From NCBI RefSeq assembly GCF_000203815.1, contig NW_004457737.1, forward strand, positions 1,798,001-1,862,000: 64,000 nt of DNA, read 5' to 3'. The notes beneath the pieces are model-generated. The model did not search any database, was not told the DNA's origin, and saw nothing but the letters and a program-made list of their open reading frames with translations. Shown here piece after piece: positions 47,087 through 58,358 of the stretch. A program made the translations under genes and the position numbers. Source of the DNA: Cavenderia fasciculata (taxonomy: Eukaryota; Evosea; Eumycetozoa; Acytosteliales; Cavenderiaceae). Numbering within the stretch: position 1 is the first letter of the stretch; each line of letters begins with the position of its first letter.

Positions 47087-50000
47087 TTAACCTCTATGTG
47101 AAGAAATCATTGATCTTCTATCAAATAGATCATTCTTTTTAAAGACGAATCTATCGATTTTATCTTCTGCTTCAAGAAGAATTTCATCATCATCGAGGAC
47201 ACGTTCCAAACCGTCTCTGACAATATGTAGCGAGTATTCTGCTTCTTCTTCACCTGTCACCTTCATCTTTTTAACTACCATCTGTCTAACCTTTCCACAA
47301 AGAGTATCATATCCAATAGCAAATGAACAGAATAATACATCTCCAAATCCTTCAAGACAAATTCTAACTACCACCTTGCCACGATTTTCTTCTGGTTGAG
47401 GTGTTTGTTCTGATTGTTGTTGTGATTGTTGTAAATTATTATTATTATTATTATTATTATTATTTTGACTACGAGGTGAACCTGGAGGTGAAGGCATTAA
47501 TTCACTCAATTCTTTCAAATTGGATGTTGATTTGGTCGATGATTTGGTTTCTTTTTCATTTTCTCTTGATATATTAGCTCCATCCATTTCATCATCTTGT
47601 TGTTCATATTTTTCATCATCTACATATTCCAATTCTTGTTGTTTTTTCTCTGATTCATCTGATGATTCATTTTCATCCGATTCATCTGATTTATCCTTTT
47701 GATTTTGATTTTCATTTGGTTTAAATGATAAAGATGACATTGGATTTGATAATTCTTCATCCAATTTATCAAATATATTCATAATGGAAGCTCTTTCATT
47801 GATTAATTTGTTGTTGTTTGAGCCAAGAGATCTTGCATCACGTCTTTGACGTTCTTGTTCCTCTTCTTGTCTGAGTTGTTCCAATTCCTCTTCCTCTTCT
47901 TCCAATAAACGTCGTCTGTCATCTTCTTCTCTTTGTTCTTGTTGGAGTTCTCGGAGACGTATTTGATTGTCAATGTCTTCTTGGGCCTGTCTGAGCTCTT
48001 CGTCTTGGTGCTCCTGTTGGGATTCTCATTTGCTCCCATTCGTCTTGTTCTGCTTGAGCACGGCGCATCTCGTCCAACTCCCATTGCACATCGTCGTCTT
48101 GTTGTTCTCTCTGCTCGCGCTCTCTCAGTTCTCTTAAGCGCTCCTCTTGCTCGAGACGCTCCAATTCCTGGCGTTCTTCTTGTTCCTTCTTTTCGCGCTC
48201 GATCTTTTCTCGCTTGTCTCGCTCTTCTTGGTCCTTTTGTTCACGTTGCTTGCGGAGTCGCTCGCGTTGGTCCTCTTCGGCCTTGGTCTTGTCCTTTTGC
48301 ACCTGAGCGACGCGGTTCTGGCGCTCGCGCTCTGCGTCGGCACGTTTCTTGTCGTCGTCGGCCTTTCGGGCCTCGGCGTCACGCATGACACGCACGCGGT
48401 CTGCTTCCTCGCGCTTCTTTCTCTCTTCGTCGTCGCGACGTGTCTTTTCGACAAGTTCGCGTTTCTTGCGTGCCTCTTCCTCGATTTGCTCGCGCTTGAG
48501 TTTGTCCTCTTCGTCCTTTTCGCGCATAGCCTTGAGTTGCTTGTCACGTGCGCTCATCATATTCTCTGGTTGGATCGGTTGTTTGGCAGAGACACATCCG
48601 CGATAGATCGCTGCCTTGTCGCCGTCCTGTCCCGACAACAAGTAATAAAAGCACGACAAGTAGATCATGTAAGAGCGCTCGTCCATCGAGTCCTCGTCCC
48701 ACGCCGACGCCTTGAGAATCTTGGGGATCTGCTTGGCATTAAACGCAGCGTCTAGCACAGTCTGTGCCTGCTGGGTCTTGCTCTTTTGGCCGGCCACTGA
48801 CTGATAGTCGATCGCGCCAGGACTGCATTTACTCAACAACGCAGCAAACACCAATGGATTCGACAGGCCCGACGGACCATCGACCACCAACGCCTTACTA
48901 ACCTCTCCAACTCTTGCATTACACCAACCAATTAATTTATCTTTTACAACATATTCTTTTTCTAAAAATTAAATTAAACCAAATAAATCAAAATAACATT
49001 AATATTAAAAAATCCATCTATTTTCTTTTCCCCTTTTTTTTCCTTTCCCTTTTTACAACATACCACCATTTGAAATAAAAGCAATAAATATTGACCAAAT
49101 AACACGATGAATTATCTTTGCTACTTTACATTCTACGATATCTTGGGATAGTAGTTTACCAAAATCAGCTCCAACTTGTTGTAGAGCTTCGAGGACTGCA
49201 TCGATATTGTATTGCATTTCATAGACTGATTTTCCTTTTCTATATTTCAAGGTACGACCAAACAACTCTTCAATGAGATTGATGAGGACGAGACCGTCGC
49301 TGTAGACACTGAGAATGTCACCGCCATTGGACGACAAACCACGACCAGAGACAAGGTAGTCGGTCCAAGCCACATAAGCAGCGCTTTGAGTCTCGGAACA
49401 CTCCAACTTGGCATTGAGTTTTCTTGCATTGAGGTCACGACTAGTTGGCACAAATGCCATGGCTGGAGTGGCAGTACGTGTGGTTTGAACGGCCGTGTAG
49501 GCAGTAGTTGCTTGTAATTCAGTAGCCCATGCTTGCAAATCACCTTCCTTTTCAGCGGCCAATGTGTGACGCTCGCTATTAGACGTTGTCACAACAATAA
49601 ACGAACCCAATTGGCTAACCTTTAGTTCAATGACTGCATTCTCCAACGACAACTCTATGATGGGTGTATCCTCTTGTTCGTTGTGATAGAAACTAATATA
49701 TTTGTCTTTGGAGATGGCCCATACCTTGTCAAACTTGTTTGCCTTTTTTCTTAGTAGAAATCCACTCATTCCCTTGGTTGGTTTGATGGTATTGATATTT
49801 GGTTGGGGTGGTTCTCTAACTGGAGCAGATGTTGATTGTTTTCCTGGTTGAGGTGGTTCACGTGCAGGAGCACCAGTTCCAGCACGTCCACCAGTTGCAG
49901 CACTTGTCAATTGACTTGCCATCTTGTCTTGGAAACTCATAAATTCACCCTTTGAATTTAGGAAATAAAACTTGTAATCCTTCTTTTCATTTTTAATTAT

Positions 50001-50110
50001 ATAATCAAATGGGAAATCTGTCATTTTTAATGATTGTTTTACTAAAAGTAAAACAAAATAAAATATAAAATAAAAGAAAATGAATTAATTAATATTAATC
50101 AAATATTAAA

Positions 50111-50145
<35 letters not shown>

Positions 50146-50333
50146 TTTCTTTACATACCTCCACCTTCAAAAAAGAATAAACCAAATTGTTCCATATCAC
50201 CTTCCTTCATGAAATACTTTTTACCAAGTTTCTCACATACCTCTCCGGCAGGTGTACGTGATTCAACTGCCATGGATTTATACAATCCATCCTTATCATA
50301 TACTTTTAATACTTTTTTAATGATTGGTTCCAT
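47087..50333 (-). CDS. RA-PH-CH-CH-coiled-coil-RA protein (one frame break)
   Basis: Exons in transcript order: 50333-50159, 50041-49064, 48961-47087; about 1008 residues after removing one base at a GGG run (48019-48021, CCC on the coding strand). Residues 1-100 look like a Ras-association domain. About 140-240 is a PH domain (GFLLRKKANKFDKVWAIS to DLQAWATELQ). Two calponin-homology domains follow, with signatures YVAWTDYLVSGRGLSS then SDGLVLINLIEELFG, and DKLIGWCNARVG then SYMIYLSCFYYLLSG; tandem CH domains bind F-actin. A long, highly charged coiled coil comes next, and the C-terminus has a second RA-like fold (VVVRICLEGFGDVLFCSFAI). The layout predicts a Ras/Rap-regulated, phosphoinositide-sensing actin linker. 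I do not know a characterised protein with this exact order. Confidence 0.8.
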
Positions 50334-51493
50334 TCTTTCTTTTTTTTTGTTAAATATCTATAGAACTATCTTTGTGTCTAAATAGATCAAAGATATATGA
50401 TTGATATATAATATATGTGTGGGTTGTGTATAGGTGTGTAACAATGATTCACAGCACAAAGTGTGTGTGCTTATTCTAAATATACAACTGTCTCTATCTA
50501 TATTATTATTGTCTATCAATTCTATTATTATTATTGTTATTGTATAAAGGTGCAATTGTTATCTATATATCTATCTATCTATCTATCTGTATCTATTAGC
50601 TCTACTATCTATCTATTATCTGTTTAGAGAGAGAAACGAAATTGAACCGAAAAGAAAAGTCGTAATTAGTAAACAGGAAGCAATGGTTGGATGTGTTGTG
50701 TTTGGTGAATTCCCTTCTTTTCGGAGGGTGTGATCGCACAATCGTCGTCGGATGTTGGGGGTGGTTGATTGATGGTTTTCGCCCCTCCTCTCCTAATCGA
50801 CGATTCCATTCCCACGCACACCTCCCCAATACATTGATGATCTTTTTCAAACTTTAAAACCTACGTGTTATGTGTGTATCTGTCTCTCTCCCTCTTGTCT
50901 GTTGCTCTTTCTATCTATCTCTTTTTTTTTAATCCTAATTTCTGTTTACTGGTAGTAGTTAGTATCTTGATTGTTTGTGTTATTAATGATGAATCTAAAC
51001 AAGAGCCTAGATTTGCTGGCAAAAAAACCCAAATTAACAACAATAAAAATCTTTCCCCAACTGCTGCAAAAGGTGTTTCTTTTTCTCTTTATGCTACATA
51101 CTGCTACACTTTATTCTGAGCTCGAAATTGTTTTCACGTCGTTCAATGTCGTAAGCAAAGGTCGTACGTGCGCGATCTTATCGATAAGATAGTTGATACA
51201 AAATTAAGGTGCAAAGTTATATACTTTAGTTCTTTTTGCAAATATATTGACTGTTGATATAAATAAATAAAAAGACAAATGACAAAGAAATCAGAGGGGG
51301 GCTAAACGGCTTATCACTTCTATTATTGTTATTCAACTCCAAAGGCGATTGTTGTAAAAACCTCCCCACAAAATTGCCATCGGAGAAAAAGGTTAAAATA
51401 TCTATTTTTTTTTTTGTCATTCAATTAATTGTTTTATTTACAAGCGGGATGGTTTAGGGTGATCCTTTATTACCCTTACTACTACTATTGCTA
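50334..51493. other. gene-free interval, 1.16 kb
   Basis: Promoter of the RA-PH-CH gene, ATCT microsatellites (50562-50588), and an AT-rich 3' flank for Cap-G. A plus-strand stretch around 50980-51085 looks weakly coding but lacks a start, splice partners or similarity. Confidence 0.55.
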
Positions 51494-54400
51494 CTAATAG
51501 AAATGAACTGGAGGTGGAGTGTAACCCGAGGAATGGAATCTGACTCTCTTTGTTGGTTGTTTAATTGCCGTTGTGGCGTTGGTAGTGGCAGTTTCCAACA
51601 TGTCATGTTGATCACGTTTCTTGAGGATGGATCTAACAGTCTTTTTTGATGGTTTGTCAATAGATTGTTGGAATTCGGATGCTCCTCTAAATTTAAATGG
51701 TCCCCAATTTTTGAATTCTTCATCGTCCGATTCTTGTGAACTCACGGTCTTTTGTTGTTGTTGTTGTTGTTGTGATGGTATATTATTGAGGCGTTGGTGT
51801 TTGGGACTATTATTATTATTATTATTTACATTTAATTTTGAAGATAGTATTTGACGAACACTTATTTGTTCATCATCACCACCAAATCCACCATTATTAT
51901 GGTCATTGATAGATTGACTAATACCATTACCATTTTTGTTGTTGTTGTTGTTTGATTGTTGTGATTTAATTGGAGTAAATGTTGTTTCAACAATTGGTTT
52001 TTCATTTTGTTGATGTTCATAGGTCTTGTTGATGGTTTCTACAGTATCAAATAACTTCTTTTGATTTTGAAAGAATGCTTTCAAACTACTTGGATCGTAC
52101 TTTGCCTTTTTGTTAATGTCATAATTGACACGACCCTTTTTATCAACTACCACATCTCCATCGCCTTGACTACCGCAAGTGTCGGTCGAACCACCAAACA
52201 TATCCTTTTTAGGTTTCTTTGCAGAGGAGGATGGAGTTGAGGGAGACTTTGTTGTCTTGGTTGGTGTTTTCAATCCCCCCTTGACTGGAGTTTTCTTTGT
52301 TGGAGTTGTTGTTGTTGTTGATTTGTTATTTTGAGGAAACCCAACAATATTCTCATACTGTGTGCCATATTCTTCCTTTACATGTACGTGTTTCGAAGTG
52401 TTTGTAGCACTTGTTGGTTCTGAATCATTGATTCCACTGAAATCGAGTGTGTCTGGGTCTCTGTTGGTACCACTCTTGATCAATGCACGCACCGACTCTT
52501 GGAACTGGGTGATGTGGGGGTCGACAAAGAGGACGGTCAGCTTGTCGAGCATTTGGTAGATCTTGGCCAAATGGGTTTGATGTTGGAACTTGTCAAAACG
52601 GAGAAGGGGGAGTACCTTGGTGAGCTCTTTGGTCTCACCTCTAAAACATGATATCAGTTCCTGACAGATTTGGATGGCTATCTGTGGATGGATGTCCTCC
52701 ACCTTGAATGTTTCGACTTGCGACACTGTCATTTGTGACGATTGCACAATGAGATCAGAGGTACGTCGCGACAAGCTGCTGATGGTGGTCTTGACCTGAG
52801 CGGCGTTTTTGCATGGCTTGTCAAACAAGTACAAAAGGAATTTGGTGAGGTCAATCAAATTGATCAGCGCATAATTCGATCCCTTGACCGACTGTACGAC
52901 CGATTTTAAAATAGGCAACGTACTATTAAACAATAGAATCTTGTTTTCCAATGAATCGGCAACATATGCTTGGAAAAATAAATATAAACATTTTCTCAAC
53001 TCTAATAAATCTTTTGTTGCTGGTGACATTAATTCTAAAAATAAAAATATTAATATCTAAAATAAATAGAAATAGAGTTAATAAATAGTTTGATTTAGTT
53101 TTTCTTATTATTATTATTTTTTTTTTTTACCTTTTGATCTTGAACAATACCAGAATATAATAATTTAACAAAACCTTCAATACAAATAATTTTTGTTTCA
53201 TCATTGGTTGAAACTTGTGAATATTTTCGAATCATTTTGTAAAGTGGTACAGTTTCTTTTGGAATGGTTTTGGGTGATCCAAATACCAATATAATATCAA
53301 ATACAACCCTTAAACAAGCTAGTTGAATTTCAGGTGTATCAGTTTCTAAAATCTTTTCAAATAAATTTAAATAATTTAATGCTGCATTCTATAAAAATAA
53401 ATAATTAATTGTTAATATATGATTTCTAGTTTCTTTTTGTTTCTTTTTACTTACACGTCTATGTAAACAAAAAATACCAAGATTTTGAACACCTAATTTA
53501 CGTAGATTTGGTAGTGGATGTTGAATACTTGGTAGAATGACCAATTGCAAGAGACCATCGATTTCTGGTGAATTTGAGAATTTCTTTGCATTGAGCAATA
53601 GGTAATGAGTAATGATGGAGCATTTTAAAATGGCTTGTGTTTTACTACTTTGAATGATTTGTTTGAGTTGATTGATTTGAGTTTGAATGGTTTGCCATTC
53701 CTTTTTGTTTTTGATACTTTTCTTGTCAATCGCTTCCAACTCTTCCAATTTGGTAATGTTTGGATCGACTTCTAATGGGTCAAGTAGATCAGATAGCAAC
53801 TCTACCATTTGCAATATAAAAGTTCTTTCTATTCCAATAACCAATGAAAGACAAGATAGAGTTTGTTTGATGAGTTGAAATTCTTTTTCAGCCGATGATT
53901 CGTCCACACCTTGGCATTTAACAACTCGTAATATTTGTAGTAGAAATACTTCCATATTTGTACGACCGACTTCGTCACCAAAGTCCAAGCTTTGCAAAGC
54001 TTCTAGTAGTTGTCCAAGCACATAAAACTCTCCTAAATGTGCAAGCAATATATCACGATATTCGGTGAGTGTTGGTAGTAGCTCGTCCAATCGCTCCATC
54101 AATAAGTATTTTGAGGCATTTGGTACGGACACCGAGGTCAAATGGTGTACTGTCAACTTGTGGTGGAATGCCTGTTCGTTGGTAATGTCTTTTCGGCAGA
54201 GTCGTAGGGCGAAATCATCCAAACCAGCCTTTTCATAGACTGCCAATAACGATCGTTCGAGGAATGGCCCATTCTCGACGACATCGATCTTTTCGAGATA
54301 GATGTATAGGTAGTGATTGGGATTCTCTGATTTGAGTTTGTTGAGCCAACTAGTGAGAAGATCGAGTGAAGCTTCTTTGACCTTTGGTTCAGGGTCGTTT

Positions 54401-55441
54401 AATCCTTGACTGATCACTTCAATAATTTGTTCGCTTGTAAAGTCATCCATCTTGTACCATTTGCTTAGGATGTTGTAGGCTGTCGATCTGACCTCTAGTT
54501 TAATGTCTTTGGTACGACGAATAACATGTTGAATCAAATCCAATGTATCAAATTTAACAGCCACTGCAAAGGGAACAATCTGCTTGAGCAACGTGTTTCT
54601 AATATTCCAAACTGAATCACTGTCCATCATTTCGAGCACTTCTTCAAAGTAGGACTGATCCTTTTTGTTCATATAGTATTTAACCGTTACATTGACTGCA
54701 GACAACCGAATATTCACATTTTTATCTATACATCTTGTATCCAATATTGATTTTATATCCATATAATTTGATTTTTTATCAATATCAAATAATCTAAAAA
54801 AGAAAAACAAAAGTAAACAAGTTAGAGAGAGTGAGGGAGAAGGAGAGAGATAGAGATTATATAATCTTTACATACTCTGTTTTAGTATCAGGATCTGATA
54901 ATATATTATTTAATAATTGAAGTGATCTATGTCTAACTACAGTTTCTTTGGAATCCAATACAGTATATAGAAATGATAAAACTGCATCCTTAGATTGTCT
55001 CTTTTTTTGTTTAATCAATTCAATGTTTTTGTTATTATTATTATTATTATTATTAGCAGTATTATTATTTGTTGTTGTTGATTGTGAAGATGTTGATATA
55101 GAAGAAGATGATGAATTATAAAGATAAACTAAATATTTTGATATAAATCTGCAAGTTGCAGTTGTTTTTGAATCTTTTGAACTTGGACAACAGAGATATA
55201 GTTTGATTGGATAGATAAATGATTCTGCAAATTCATTTGCATCTCTTGATCGCATCAAAGCTTTATCCAATTGAATAAACGATGATGTAAACGTTGATTT
55301 CAATCCCAGTTCTGATGCTTCTCCAACTGTCTCTTTGAATATTTCACATATCGTTTTTAATGTTTGATTCTGATTATTACTATTACTATTGTTATTGTTA
55401 TTACTTGTTGTTTGTTGTGATGTTAGTGATTTTCTTGCCAT
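51494..55441 (-). CDS. ncapg: condensin complex subunit Cap-G
   Basis: Exons in transcript order: 55441-54876, 54793-53455, 53388-53131, 53056-51494; phases agree, 1241 residues. It is the HEAT-repeat subunit of condensin I that, with Cap-H and Cap-D2, binds DNA and regulates the SMC2/SMC4 motor. Signatures as I remember them in the family: RHRSLQLLNNILSDPDT, NVNIRLSAVNVTVKYY, WNIRNTLLKQIVPFA, RRTKDIKLEVRSTAYNILSK, and LLYSGIVQDQ followed by the LELRKCLYLFFQAY block that reads across the last splice. That continuity chose the acceptor at 53057. The C-terminal about 350 residues are Ser/Thr/Gln-rich with possible phosphorylation sites. MARKSLT was chosen as start; an upstream Met at 55459 is possible. 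Confidence 0.88.
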
Positions 55442-55661
55442 TTCTTTATGTATGTACAAAGCAAGAGAGATAGATATCTATATATTTCGATAATATTAAA
55501 ATGTTCATAATGAACACCCCTCCTCAATGAGCAATACCAAAACCTTCGAAGTTCTTAGAATTCACACTTTTTTCAAATTTTTGAACTCCGAGTTTGGAGT
55601 TTATTTTTTTTATATTCGACTCGAAAAAATCTAACTTGATGAACATGTTGATGGTCTTTGA

Positions 55662-55678
55662 AATCGGTCAGTCACCCT
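55662..55678 (+). repeat. 17-bp direct repeat, copy 1
   Basis: AATCGGTCAGTCACCCT, repeated identically 64 bp downstream. It lies about 200 bp before the F-box-like start codon, so it is a candidate regulator-binding site. Confidence 0.7.
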
Positions 55679-55725
55679 TAGATACGAGTTAGGTTGAGTG
55701 AGAGATAGTAAAGAGAGGGATGTAG

Positions 55726-55742
55726 AATCGGTCAGTCACCCT
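55726..55742 (+). repeat. 17-bp direct repeat, copy 2
   Basis: Second identical copy. Its end also forms an inverted repeat GTCACC-CTA-GGTGAC (55735-55749). Confidence 0.7.
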
Positions 55743-55864
55743 AGGTGACACAAGCTATATAACAGAGCTGCTCTCACCATGTGAATTCATTCAACCAAGC
55801 ACACCTCCTCTACCTCTACCTACCTCCTACCTATCTTCACAACAAAGTTATTATTATCTCTTTC

Positions 55865-57436
55865 ATGTCAACTACTACTACTTCAATTGCACTACCACCT
55901 TCATGCTTACTACCACTGGTCTTTAGTACTACTGACTCATTATTTGGCTATTTGTCTGTTGCTGTCTCTGCTGCCTCTGCCTCTGCCTCTGCCTCCCAGT
56001 CTCTGTCTGTCTGTTTTGATCCGTCTTCGTTGAGTTATTATCCTTATAGCTATCCCGACTGTGCTGGCCGCCAAGACCTACTCGTCTCTCCTACTACTGT
56101 TACTAGAGTAGTGGAAGAAGAGGAAGAGTATGATCACGAAGTAATGGGTGCTGATAATGATAATGACGGTTCCATCGGCATGGCTATCGACACCAATATC
56201 TATTTAGTGCCTAGTATCTATGAATCTGAATCAGGAGCAGGGCCATCGTCACCATTGTCACCAATGTCCCCAGGCTTGGTTAGATGTAGTTCCTTTTGTA
56301 ATGGAAATCGTCGGTTGGAGTGTGTCCACTGTGCCCATTTAGAGTTGGGTTGTTCTCTGCTGACTCCTTGTGTCTCTCTGTCCAAGCAAGAGTCATTACC
56401 ATTGCCATTCTCTGATCTAGATGATGTGTTGGATAATGATATTGTTGTAGTCGTCAAACAACCAAACAACCCGGCCAAGTCAGGGTTCGAGTCAGAGTCA
56501 GAGTCAAAGGTGACACTACCAAAGTTTTGTTTGAGTATTATTCTCAAACATCTCTGGGATTCAATGTCTGACGAACCTCTCTACACCAAGTTATCAGTGC
56601 TGCCATACGTGAGCCATTACTTTTTCGCATGTGTCAAGTCTCTTAACTGTAACCTCAAGCTGACACTGACCAACCAATGTTGCCAAAGATTGATGCGTTG
56701 TTTCACTGGCCGTCCACAATACACCCGTTCTCAACTCACTATTCTAAAGGACAGAGTAATGACCAACAACAATAATAATAGTAGTACCGAGCAAGACAAC
56801 AGTAACAACTCAACAACGGTTGGAAGATGGAATTTAATCAATTCTATTTCATCAATTACATTGGTACAAGATGGTAGTACTAGTTGTATTGGTAGTGTTG
56901 AAAGTTTGTTTGTGTGTCCACCGTTCCGTAGGATGATTGATATGTCGCTCGAGGATATCAATACCACCGATCAGAGTGTCCACAATCTGGTTAGTGCCAT
57001 TCCCACCATCAAGTCATGCACAGTTACCTGTTATCTCGACCAGATCCCACGATTCTCTACACATTTTGATCGAGTATCTGCACACCTGGTAGTACAAGTC
57101 GCCCAAAAGAGAAGGAGAGTGTCATCGGTCGTACCACAATCGTTGATTGACAGTTTCAATCATGTTGCTCGTATTCATATACGATTCTCTTATTCACCCG
57201 ACCACTCGAGCAACCATTCACACGAAGCAGCCTATGAGTTTGTATTGCAACTCATCAAAGCCAATCATGCCTCCACCGAAATTCACCTGGAATTGGATAT
57301 CGTCCAAGGAAACACCGACGATGAACAATCATCATCATTGTACAACGATAAAAAAGATAAAAAGATACAAACATTACGTAGAACATTATCTAATCGTAAA
57401 CATCTTTTAAATCATACCATTTCAATAAATAATTAA
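55865..57436 (+). CDS. F-box-like orphan protein
   Basis: Single exon, 523 residues from the ATG at 55865; the open frame extends upstream but without an ATG. Residues 1-190 are low-complexity (Ser/Ala/Glu). A helical segment VTLPKFCLSIILKHLWDSMS (about 215-240) then LSVLPYVSHYFFACVKSLNC resembles the F-box region of dictyostelid orphans such as the gene at 13313. The remainder is leucine-rich with weak repeats. A role as SCF adaptor is inference only. The stop is 154 bp before the kish start, leaving little room for a promoter between them. Confidence 0.7.
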   Translation: MSTTTTSIALPPSCLLPLVFSTTDSLFGYLSVAVSAASASASASQSLSVCFDPSSLSYYPYSYPDCAGRQDLLVSPTTVTRVVEEEEEYDHEVMGADNDNDGSIGMAIDTNIYLVPSIYESESGAGPSSPLSPMSPGLVRCSSFCNGNRRLECVHCAHLELGCSLLTPCVSLSKQESLPLPFSDLDDVLDNDIVVVVKQPNNPAKSGFESESESKVTLPKFCLSIILKHLWDSMSDEPLYTKLSVLPYVSHYFFACVKSLNCNLKLTLTNQCCQRLMRCFTGRPQYTRSQLTILKDRVMTNNNNNSSTEQDNSNNSTTVGRWNLINSISSITLVQDGSTSCIGSVESLFVCPPFRRMIDMSLEDINTTDQSVHNLVSAIPTIKSCTVTCYLDQIPRFSTHFDRVSAHLVVQVAQKRRRVSSVVPQSLIDSFNHVARIHIRFSYSPDHSSNHSHEAAYEFVLQLIKANHASTEIHLELDIVQGNTDDEQSSSLYNDKKDKKIQTLRRTLSNRKHLLNHTISINN

Positions 57437-57590
57437 AATTAAATAATTAAATAAATAAAATGTATTAATAAAATCGGATGAATCATCAAAAAATCAATAT
57501 TATTAATATTACTTTTGAACTCATAATTTTAGAGTACTTACTATTTTTGTATATATATATATATATTTATTTTGATTATCATGGTAAGTT

Positions 57591-57968
57591 ATATATATAT
57601 AAGAAGAGAAGAGAAGAAAAGATAGATGAGTTTGAATCTAACAATCAATCATGTTGTTCATCTATTTATTTATAGTCAGCAATCTTTAATTTTCAAAGTT
57701 TACTAGTGGTAATATTACTCTTTATCTGTACATGTACTTATATTAGAGCTTCATATCCAAAGCTATTAGAAGTTAGAAATAAACATAGGTATGTTGATTG
57801 ATTGATTGTTTGTTTGTTACCAATAACACAATACAATACTAATCAATGAATGATTTCATATATAGTATATCAGGGTTACCTTGGAAAGCAGCAAGAATAG
57901 GTGAAAGATTAAGTCCTTGGGTTTCAGCATCATGTATAATAATGGGAGCAGTTCTTTTATTTTGGTAG
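57591..57968 (+). CDS. tmem167: Kish protein (TMEM167 family)
   Basis: Three exons, 57591-57593, 57676-57788, 57866-57968, give 72 residues, the family's usual length. Exon 1 is only the ATG, followed at once by GTAAGT. The protein starts [20 protein letters not shown], continues [20 protein letters not shown], then [20 protein letters not shown] and a final hydrophobic helix ending in LLFW. This matches Kish, a small Golgi membrane protein of the secretory pathway with an N-terminal membrane helix, a conserved RIGER loop and a second helix. Each exon is too short to appear as an obvious open frame, so the gene is easily missed. Confidence 0.95.
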
Positions 57969-58358
57969 ATTTCTTTGTACTTTGAATAGAAAGAAATATT
58001 GGTATCAATCGATCTATAGATCACTAGTGTAGTGATACAAAAAGAAAGTTTAATAAAAAAAATTTAATAATATATCAAAGGGAAGAGTTCGAAGACACAT
58101 TATAATTCTAATATATTAATACATCAACATTTCTCTCATCACAAATTTTAGTAAACGTAAAGTGATTAACATCTATCAGTGATTCATTTCAAGACATCAC
58201 CTCCATCAAGAACCTCGCTTTAATTTATTATAATATTTGTTGTATACATTTTAATTATAAATCACACTCATTCTATAGTCTTTAATCCCATCTAGTCTAT
58301 TTTCATTGTCATTTATACATTCATTCATTTATTCATTAATTACTATCAATTTTTTGGA
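57969..58358. other. gene-free interval, 390 bp
   Basis: AT-rich 3' flank of kish and promoter of the header-domain gene. No exon is seen. Confidence 0.7.

Larger units (their letters stand above)
55442..55864. promoter_or_regulatory. bidirectional promoter region, Cap-G / F-box-like gene
   Basis: 423 bp between divergent starts. It contains a near-palindrome TGTTCATAATGAACA (55502-55516), an inverted repeat AACTCC/GGAGTT near 55585, and two 17-bp direct repeats at 55662 and 55726. Confidence 0.5.

Noticed and set aside
50110-50147. (CTTT)n array considered as a CRISPR-like or functional repeat
   Set aside because: A simple microsatellite inside an intron of a nuclear gene; no spacers.
50865-51192. 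Plus-strand frames between the RA-PH-CH and Cap-G genes
   Set aside because: Low-complexity hydrophobic start and no splice-consistent partner.
56478-56500. GGTTCGAGTC-like string resembling a tRNA B box
   Set aside because: It lies in coding sequence and no A box or acceptor stem is present; no tRNA was found anywhere in the window.
57839-58024. Minus-strand open frame over the kish 3' exon
   Set aside because: Antisense shadow of the Kish coding exon.
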